From an uncultured Bacteroidales bacterium (lineage in GTDB: Bacteria > Bacteroidota > Bacteroidia > Bacteroidales > UBA932), in NCBI GenBank assembly GCA_946530505.1, contig CAMNAD010000085.1, positions 1 to 6,424 of the forward strand: a stretch of 6,424 nt of DNA, written 5' to 3'. Made by a program: the position numbers and the translations under genes. Shown here one piece after another: positions 1 through 5,075 of the stretch. The stretch's first letter is position 1. Every line of letters starts with the position of its first letter. The notes beneath the pieces are model-generated. The model was not told the DNA's origin. It searched no databases and saw only the letters and a program-made list of their open reading frames with translations.

Positions 1-437
1 CGAAGCGTCAGGAAAAGATGAAAGACAACATCGACCTGCTCGGAATCAACAGCATAGCCTTCTATAACATGGGAGGTTTCGACTGCGACTATGTGCAGCA
101 TAACGAGAACGCCGTGCGCTTCCGCAACAATACCGATGCTGCCTACGACATTCCGCTGTTTCCTACGGTATCGATAGGCTGGGACGACACGCCGCGCTTC
201 CCGCGCAAGGGTGAGAAGCATGTGACAAGGTTCAACCAGTCGCCGGAAGTGTTCGCCAAGTATCTGCAGATTGCAAAAGAATATGCAGACGCCCATCGCG
301 ACACACAGCCTCCTTTCATAATGATTAATGCCTGGAATGAATGGGTGGAAGGCAGTTATCTGCTTCCGGACAAGGTCAATGGTTTCGGCTATCTGCAGGC
401 CGTAAAAGATGTATTAAACGGAAAATACGAAAACTGA
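1..437 (+). CDS. GH99-like / WbsX-family domain protein, C-terminal fragment (5' end outside window)
   Basis: This is the 3' end of a gene whose reading frame is open to the left edge (first complete codon at position 3), so the ATG at 18 is probably internal. The visible 140 or so residues contain a segment VSIGWDDTPRF and, nearer the end, INAWNEWVEGSYLLPD followed by GYLQAVKDVL. This pattern is typical of the C-terminal half of the glycoside hydrolase family 99-like / WbsX domain. In that group the NAWNEW-EG segment sits at the end of a TIM-barrel fold. Characterised GH99 enzymes are endo-acting alpha-mannosidases/mannanases, whereas WbsX-like relatives are found in polysaccharide biosynthesis loci, so the reaction here cannot be fixed from a fragment. 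The N-terminus is missing, so export cannot be judged. The stop codon lies 1 base before the next ATG, indicating co-transcription and probably translational coupling with the MBL gene. Confidence 0.82.
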   Translation, partial: KRQEKMKDNIDLLGINSIAFYNMGGFDCDYVQHNENAVRFRNNTDAAYDIPLFPTVSIGWDDTPRFPRKGEKHVTRFNQSPEVFAKYLQIAKEYADAHRDTQPPFIMINAWNEWVEGSYLLPDKVNGFGYLQAVKDVLNGKYEN

Positions 438-438
438 T

Positions 439-1365
439 ATGGACAGAAGGAATTTCTTGAAGGCGATGGGCGCTGCAACTGCTGCAGCGGCCGTGAGCGA
501 GGTGGGACTGCAGGCATCACCTGCATCTAAAGATAAGAAGAAGGATGCAAAGAAGGAAAGCGGACTGCGGGTCCGTTTCCTTGGCACAGGGGCTGCGGAT
601 TGGAAAGGACCGGACGAGCGCGGAGAACACCGCCGGTTATCCAGCGTATTGCTCGACAACCGCATCCTCATAGACTTTACTCCCACCGATGCGGATATGC
701 TTCCGGAAGGATGCAAGCCTGAGTGCATCTTCTACACTCATTCCCACGGCGACCATTACAACCCTGAGGCTCTGCTGAAACTTGGGGTACCCGTAGCACA
801 CCTAGGCAAGACCTGGATTAACCGTGCCTGGAAGAATTTCGCCGACGCATCCGCAAAGACCGGCCTGCCCGTTCCCGAACTGATTCCTCTGTCGATAGGG
901 GAAACAATCGTCAGCGGGGACATACGCATTACCGCTCTCCCGGCCAATCATGCCATCAACGACACAGAGCAGGCGCTCATATACTTGATAGAGAAGGGAC
1001 CGGTCCGTGTCATCTATGCTACTGACACCGGCGGAATAATGGGCGTTGCCGCCCGCATCGCGGGAATTGACCCTCACGTCAAGCCCGGCAATCCCATCAA
1101 CGGCCTCATCATGGAGGCGACCATGGGCATGGGAGACAAGGGAGACGAGGACTTCCGCATCTTCACGCACTCCAGCGTGAACACCGTCCACCGGACGACG
1201 AAGATGCTTCTCAAGCGCAAGCGCCTGGTCATGAAGGAAGGACAGAGCGTATACCTGACCCATCTTGCCCGCACCCTGCACGGGACCCAAGCGGAACTTG
1301 ACGCCACGCTGCCTGCACCTCTCAAGGCGGCATACGACGGACTGGAAGTAGTGTTCGAGGCGTAG
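439..1365 (+). CDS. Tat-exported MBL-fold metallo-hydrolase, PhnP-like
   Basis: The 308-residue protein is a metallo-beta-lactamase-fold hydrolase. Its N-terminus reads DRRNFLK followed by an Ala-rich hydrophobic stretch (about residues 9-26) and a Lys-rich linker, which is a twin-arginine (Tat) signal; the product is therefore probably folded with its metals in the cytoplasm and exported to the periplasm. The fold begins at about residue 43 with FLGTGAADW. The metal site is visible: THSHGDH (His101, His103, Asp105, His106), His171 in PANHAIND, Asp196 in YATDTGG, and a C-terminal THLARTLH with His275/His281. The overall arrangement, including the closing AYDGLEV segment, resembles PhnP-type phosphodiesterases, which act on cyclic phosphates. 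The actual substrate is unknown. The start at 439 is favoured because the Tat motif follows immediately; upstream is A-rich with no clear Shine-Dalgarno. The stop is immediately followed by the next ATG (TAGATG), so the three plus-strand genes form an operon. Confidence 0.88.
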   Translation: MDRRNFLKAMGAATAAAAVSEVGLQASPASKDKKKDAKKESGLRVRFLGTGAADWKGPDERGEHRRLSSVLLDNRILIDFTPTDADMLPEGCKPECIFYTHSHGDHYNPEALLKLGVPVAHLGKTWINRAWKNFADASAKTGLPVPELIPLSIGETIVSGDIRITALPANHAINDTEQALIYLIEKGPVRVIYATDTGGIMGVAARIAGIDPHVKPGNPINGLIMEATMGMGDKGDEDFRIFTHSSVNTVHRTTKMLLKRKRLVMKEGQSVYLTHLARTLHGTQAELDATLPAPLKAAYDGLEVVFEA

Positions 1366-3399
1366 ATGAGATTTTCCGGCATAATAGTTTGTCTTGCCGC
1401 GTGCCTGCTGCCGGCATGCAGTCCCCGGGTGGATTTCTCTGCCTTTATCGTTCCGGAGATCGACGGACTGGAGACCTCCTGCAGGGCCTTCAGAAATGGT
1501 AATGAGTGGGAGATAGGGGTTATTGTGCAGAACAACTCCGGAGAGCCGAAGACCTTCAAACTCGCCCTTGCCGCCGAACCTGGTTTCAAGGCGGATTCCT
1601 GGCTTATTCCGGGTGTTAACTACAATGGCAATCCTTATGGGGAAAACATGCCCCAGGGGTGGGAGAAAGACGGACAGCCGTGGGTTTTCGCCTACGACCG
1701 CTCCTCCATTCCTTCCTGCACCGTCTCGGAGAATGCCTCCCGTGTGTTCGCCCTGTTCGCTTCGGATGCCGATACGGCTTCATACGTGAGCTCGTGCTCC
1801 ATGGAAAAGCTCCCCGACGGCTCTTTCCGGCACATCATCTACTGGCCGGACAGCGAAGGGCCGGTCTGCTATTCCGGGAAGAAAAGTTTTACCGGGGGAT
1901 ATGACAATTACATAACGCTGCAGCCCGGGGAATCGTTCAAGGTCAAGGCCCTGGCCTGCACCGGCAAGCCGCAGTGGAAGAACTACGGCTTCGCCGAAGT
2001 CTTTCCCGTGGCGTGGAATCATCTCCGGCATGACACACCTTCAGTGCGCAGCATGGCGGAAGTCGTCCGTCTGGACAAGGCATTTCAGGATTGGAGCCGC
2101 CGTCAGGATGAACACGGATACTGGTATGGCGGCATAGTGGACGACCAGGTGTTCTGCGCAGGGTACTACGAGAGCGGCAGGTCTTCCGACGGATACACCG
2201 TTGCGGACTATGACGCCGATCCGTCCCTGAACCGCTGGGCAACGGACGAGATCGTGCAGTCGAAGCATCTGGCTCCTGGAGAATATGTTCATGGAGCGGG
2301 ACGCAGCATTGGTTTCGGCGCGCAGTCTTTCCAGATGGCGCGGCTCTCCATCGAGAACGGCCTTCGGAAGGGGCTTCAGGAGGATGTGGATTTCGGACTT
2401 GCCGTTTTCCGCAGCTGGAACCGCGAGAGGCGCTTTGCCACCGGACTTTACAACAGCCATAAACCGCGTGCCGGCTATGTTATAAATGCCTCTAACGTGG
2501 GATGGGCCATTAGCGAACTGTCCCGTACTTCTGCCCTGCTGAAAGAATATGGGATGGAGAAAGAAGCGGAGGAATTCCGGCAGCCTGCAGCTGCAACTGT
2601 TAAAACCGTACTTGCCGGAGTTCAGGACGATGGCTGCATTGGCTCGCTCTGGAAGGCTGAAAGCGGCGAAGTCACCGGCCGGGGAGGGGACAGCGCGGGG
2701 TATGTGCTGATGGGTCTGGTGCGCTGGTGGCAGCTGGTGCGGGACGATTCCCTGCTTCCGTTGTTCAAGAAAGCGTTTGCATATTACTATGGCAAGGACG
2801 TCGACTTTTTCCGCTGTAGCGGGGGAGCGATGGACTGCGTCAGTGTGGACAGGGAGGGGATTCATCCATTTCTTGCCGCCGCAATGGCCTTGTACCGGGA
2901 AACCGGAGAAAAGGCTTATCTTGAATATGCCCGCAAGGCCGCCTGGTACTTCCTTTCCTGGCTGTATATCCATAATCCTGTATATGGACCGGATACCGAT
3001 TTCGCCAGGTTTGACTGGAAGCCGGCGGGAGCTACGATAGTCGGGGCCGAGCATCCGGCCCTGGACGAATATGCCTGCGTGCTCATTCCCGAATTCATGG
3101 AACTCTCCCGTATTGACCGCAATCCTATGTGGAAGGATGTCGCCGCGCTGATCTGGCGCTATTCTACCCAGGGCTTCGCCGATGAAGGGCACCGCATCTG
3201 GCACGGCCTGGAAAGGCCCGTGGGATCCAAGAACGAAGCAATCTTTCCTACGCGCTGGAGCAAGTACCACCTTGCGGACAAGGCCCGCGGAAGCATAAAC
3301 GACCACCTTACCGCCTGGGGCGGAACCTATAGGCTGGCGTCCCTTCTCGAACTCTCGGAAGAAGACTTGCAGTGGCTGGAAGACGCCACGCGTCCGTAA
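1366..3399 (+). CDS. Lipoprotein, predicted beta-sandwich plus alpha/alpha-toroid glycosidase/lyase-like protein
   Basis: The 677-residue product has a short lipoprotein signal: a hydrophobic stretch to residue 15, then a lipobox Leu-Pro-Ala-Cys with Cys18 as the predicted lipidated residue. After this, residues about 24-210 look beta-rich (alternating hydrophobic segments such as WEIGVIVQNN). Residues about 220-670 look helical and rich in Trp/Tyr, with repeated helix-pair patterns typical of (alpha/alpha)6 toroid carbohydrate enzymes. Recurring polar-aromatic segments that could line an active cleft are DEHGYWYGG (248-256), EYVHGAGRS (306-314), GRGGDSAGY (438-446), VDREGIHPF (494-502), GAEHPALDEY (560-569) and INDHLTAWGG (644-653). 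I cannot assign a numbered CAZy family or name the catalytic acid with confidence; a non-catalytic binding role is possible. It is the last gene of the plus-strand operon and ends 1 base from the convergent toxin gene, leaving no intergenic space for a terminator. Confidence 0.78.
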   Translation: MRFSGIIVCLAACLLPACSPRVDFSAFIVPEIDGLETSCRAFRNGNEWEIGVIVQNNSGEPKTFKLALAAEPGFKADSWLIPGVNYNGNPYGENMPQGWEKDGQPWVFAYDRSSIPSCTVSENASRVFALFASDADTASYVSSCSMEKLPDGSFRHIIYWPDSEGPVCYSGKKSFTGGYDNYITLQPGESFKVKALACTGKPQWKNYGFAEVFPVAWNHLRHDTPSVRSMAEVVRLDKAFQDWSRRQDEHGYWYGGIVDDQVFCAGYYESGRSSDGYTVADYDADPSLNRWATDEIVQSKHLAPGEYVHGAGRSIGFGAQSFQMARLSIENGLRKGLQEDVDFGLAVFRSWNRERRFATGLYNSHKPRAGYVINASNVGWAISELSRTSALLKEYGMEKEAEEFRQPAAATVKTVLAGVQDDGCIGSLWKAESGEVTGRGGDSAGYVLMGLVRWWQLVRDDSLLPLFKKAFAYYYGKDVDFFRCSGGAMDCVSVDREGIHPFLAAAMALYRETGEKAYLEYARKAAWYFLSWLYIHNPVYGPDTDFARFDWKPAGATIVGAEHPALDEYACVLIPEFMELSRIDRNPMWKDVAALIWRYSTQGFADEGHRIWHGLERPVGSKNEAIFPTRWSKYHLADKARGSINDHLTAWGGTYRLASLLELSEEDLQWLEDATRP

Positions 3400-3400
3400 T

Positions 3401-4399
3401 TCAGCCAAGTGCGTGGAATCTGTCCTGAATCGACTTTATAGCGTTCAGCAATTCAGGGAAATCCGGCGATTCTCCGTAAATGAACTGGTCCTGCATCGCC
3501 TTGTAGTCTTCTTCCCATAAAGGCAGCAAATCGCCTGGCGGAAGAATACTAAGTTTGTCCGGTGTGTGTTTGGAGTAGTCAATGCCGCGGATTGCGTTGA
3601 AGATACTGCGGTGTTCTACGAGTGAGTCGTACAGTTCCCTGTCTGCCATTGCCTGCTGCGTGATACCTGCTTTATCCATCCTGTAAAGGTCGTACAGGTG
3701 GCGGGACATCCTTTTATGTCTTGGGCAGTCCTTCTGGAATTCCTCGTGCAGAAGGAAAACCTTCTCGAGAAAGGTGCGGGTCGGAACCACGGTTGGAATC
3801 TCGGTTCTCTCGAAATCTATCATGGGAGAAAGTTCAGCGGCGAAAGGCTTTATCTCGCGTTTCTCCCGGGGCTCCCGCGGGCTGCGGCAACTGAACTCGA
3901 GTTTCACATATTCTTTTATGTAAGGATCCTTTGGCAGAATGCTATGGTAATTTACTCTCAGCACCGTCGGGTCAGCGTCTGAATCGGACCTTTCCACGTA
4001 ATCGATATAGCACTCCTCTCCACCATATACCCATAGTGTTGAACTCAATTCCCCGGGAATCTCGTTAGCAACGTACTTACGGGTCAGTTTGCGTATGTGG
4101 TCTCGTGCGGAGCGTGTTTCGCCTGCCAGGCCAAAGAAGGATTTGTCGAAGGAAACATCGACATCTTCCGAGAACCGTTCGGTAATGCCCCAGGCTTTGC
4201 TCAGCGACGTACCGCCCTTGAAGGTGAGGGCATCGGCGCAGCGAAGTTTGAAAAGGGCCTGGATTACGTGGCATACCCACCAGTCCTTCTCGGCGGCTTT
4301 CGGATTAACGTTTTTCTCCTTTTTTATTATGTTGTAAAGTTCGATTTTTCTTTCATCTGGTTCCTTCCAGAAATCAAGCGGCACCGTTTCTTTTTTCAT
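3401..4399 (-). CDS. AbiEii/AbiGii-family nucleotidyltransferase toxin
   Basis: The protein (332 residues from the ATG at 4399) is the toxin half of a type IV toxin-antitoxin / abortive infection system. The nucleotidyltransferase signature is clear: FKGGTSLSKAWG (about residues 60-71) followed by RFSEDVDV (75-82), giving the Gly-Thr-Ser and Asp-x-Asp pair that binds nucleotide and metal. Further on, RTFLEKVFLLHEEF and RHLYDLYRMDKAG match the conserved Lys helix and Asp-Leu-Tyr region of the family. AbiEii-type proteins are cytoplasmic and are thought to transfer nucleotides to a cellular RNA target; the characterised relative MenT3 modifies tRNA. The frame also opens at an in-frame TTG (4408), but ATG at 4399 is preferred. 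Its start overlaps the end of the antitoxin gene by 26 bases, which suggests translational coupling. The coding sequence looks intact, so activity is plausible. The gene runs toward, and stops 1 base from, the lipoprotein gene. Confidence 0.9.
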   Translation of the reverse strand: MKKETVPLDFWKEPDERKIELYNIIKKEKNVNPKAAEKDWWVCHVIQALFKLRCADALTFKGGTSLSKAWGITERFSEDVDVSFDKSFFGLAGETRSARDHIRKLTRKYVANEIPGELSSTLWVYGGEECYIDYVERSDSDADPTVLRVNYHSILPKDPYIKEYVKLEFSCRSPREPREKREIKPFAAELSPMIDFERTEIPTVVPTRTFLEKVFLLHEEFQKDCPRHKRMSRHLYDLYRMDKAGITQQAMADRELYDSLVEHRSIFNAIRGIDYSKHTPDKLSILPPGDLLPLWEEDYKAMQDQFIYGESPDFPELLNAIKSIQDRFHALG

Positions 4400-5000
4400 A
4401 TAACTCAAGGATTAAGTTGCGAATCCATTTGGGCGTGATTTTCAGGTCATCGCGAATTTCTTCGTAGGGAACTCTGGAGAAGGTGTCGCGAAAGCCGTCC
4501 ATGTCATACTGCCATAAATCTTTCTGACCAATGTCTTCCAAGGCAATCACCGCCAGCATCATTATGTTTGATTTATAGTGGAAAACCTTGGGTGAAACGT
4601 GATAGAGCACGATAGGACGGAATTTCTTGTAGAAGTATATTTTCCGGCTAGGCCCGTCGGTGGAATATACGGGGTTCATGACAACCTGCTCCGAAAGCCC
4701 GAGGGCGTTCTGGGCCGCACCTGGGCAGGGGGCTGTGCGGAATCCGTCCCTCTTTTTGTATGCATCCAGAACTTCATCGGAACTGGCCGGAAGTTTTCCC
4801 ATTCCCCAATGGCGGTCTATTTCGGGATAGCAATACAGGCCTCTTTCCATCCTCATCAGCACATCTGCCTGAACAAGGCGCTGCAGGGCTTTTGATACTG
4901 CTTTGTCCGAGCCGCATTCGAAAAAATCGGAAGGGAAGTAAACTTTACCTTCTCCTCCGGCTTTTACGATCCGCATTATTCTCTTTTCAGTACTGTCCAT
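4374..5000 (-). CDS. AbiEi-like (DUF6088-type) antitoxin and autorepressor
   Basis: From the ATG at 5000 this encodes 208 residues. The first 60 or so residues (TEKRIMRIV, then VYFPSDFFE, KAVSKALQRLV and MERGLYCYPE) have the pattern of the winged helix-turn-helix domain of AbiEi-family antitoxins; the remainder (for example YFYKKFRPIVLYH and the C-terminal IRDDLKITPKWIRNLI) fits the DUF6088-type C-terminal region. The known role is to neutralise the AbiEii toxin and to repress its own operon through the winged helix. An in-frame ATG ten codons upstream (5030) exists, but it lies inside a perfect inverted repeat and upstream of the expected transcription start, so 5000 is favoured. Antitoxin-first order and the 26-base overlap with the toxin are standard for this system. 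Base composition is visibly more AT-rich than the flanking enzyme genes, consistent with horizontal acquisition. Confidence 0.85.
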   Translation of the reverse strand: MDSTEKRIMRIVKAGGEGKVYFPSDFFECGSDKAVSKALQRLVQADVLMRMERGLYCYPEIDRHWGMGKLPASSDEVLDAYKKRDGFRTAPCPGAAQNALGLSEQVVMNPVYSTDGPSRKIYFYKKFRPIVLYHVSPKVFHYKSNIMMLAVIALEDIGQKDLWQYDMDGFRDTFSRVPYEEIRDDLKITPKWIRNLILELYEKRNGAA

Positions 5001-5007
5001 AATATAA

Positions 5008-5044
5008 GTTTTGTCGCAAAAATAGACCATTTTTGCGACAAAAC
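5008..5044. promoter_or_regulatory. Perfect 16-bp inverted repeat, predicted antitoxin operator
   Basis: The arms GTTTTGTCGCAAAAAT (5008-5023) and ATTTTTGCGACAAAAC (5029-5044) are exact reverse complements separated by 5 bases (AGACC). The repeat ends 7 bases upstream of the preferred antitoxin ATG and covers the predicted -7 promoter element. AbiEi antitoxins of the studied abiE system repress transcription by binding inverted repeats in their promoter, so an operator is the simplest reading. No long U-tract follows it, so it does not look like a terminator. Confidence 0.75.
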
Positions 5045-5047
5045 CAA
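5017..5047 (-). promoter_or_regulatory. Predicted Bacteroidota-type promoter of the toxin-antitoxin operon
   Basis: Reading the minus strand, TATTTTTG (5024-5017) matches the Bacteroidota -7 consensus TAnnTTTG exactly. A TTG (5047-5045) lies 20 bases upstream, where a -33 element is expected; a second TTTG (5042-5039) is closer than usual. Transcription would begin near 5010-5013, giving a leader of only about 10-13 bases before the ATG at 5000 and excluding the ATG at 5030 as the start. The -7 box falls inside the inverted repeat, so a bound repressor would block polymerase. Confidence 0.55.
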
Positions 5048-5053
5048 GGACTC

Positions 5054-5075
5054 AGAATAAAATAGCGATCCGCTA
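5054..5075 (-). terminator. Weak possible terminator after the SGNH gene
   Basis: On the minus strand the stop codon of the esterase gene is part of TAGCG-GAT-CGCTA (5075-5063), a 5-bp stem with a 3-base loop, followed by TTTTATTC. This is the expected position and layout for an intrinsic terminator that would separate the esterase gene from the toxin-antitoxin operon. The stem is short, so efficiency is doubtful and some read-through is likely. Confidence 0.3.

Noticed and set aside
2041..3408. Long open frame of 455 codons on the minus strand opposite the lipoprotein gene
   Set aside because: It has no recognisable domain, is fully antisense to a gene with a lipobox and coherent fold, and long antisense frames are expected in GC-rich coding DNA.
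3386..3416. CCACGC/GCGTGG hairpin across the convergent stops as a bidirectional terminator
   Set aside because: Stem of only 6 bp with a 19-base loop and no T-tract on either strand; likely chance.
4400..4408. TTG start at 4408 for the toxin
   Set aside because: An ATG lies three codons downstream, is the commoner start and still overlaps the antitoxin gene; there is no ribosome-binding sequence favouring TTG.
5001..5030. Ten-codon N-terminal extension of the antitoxin from ATG at 5030
   Set aside because: It lies within the palindrome and upstream of the predicted transcription start; the sequence from 5000 begins as a normal winged-helix protein.
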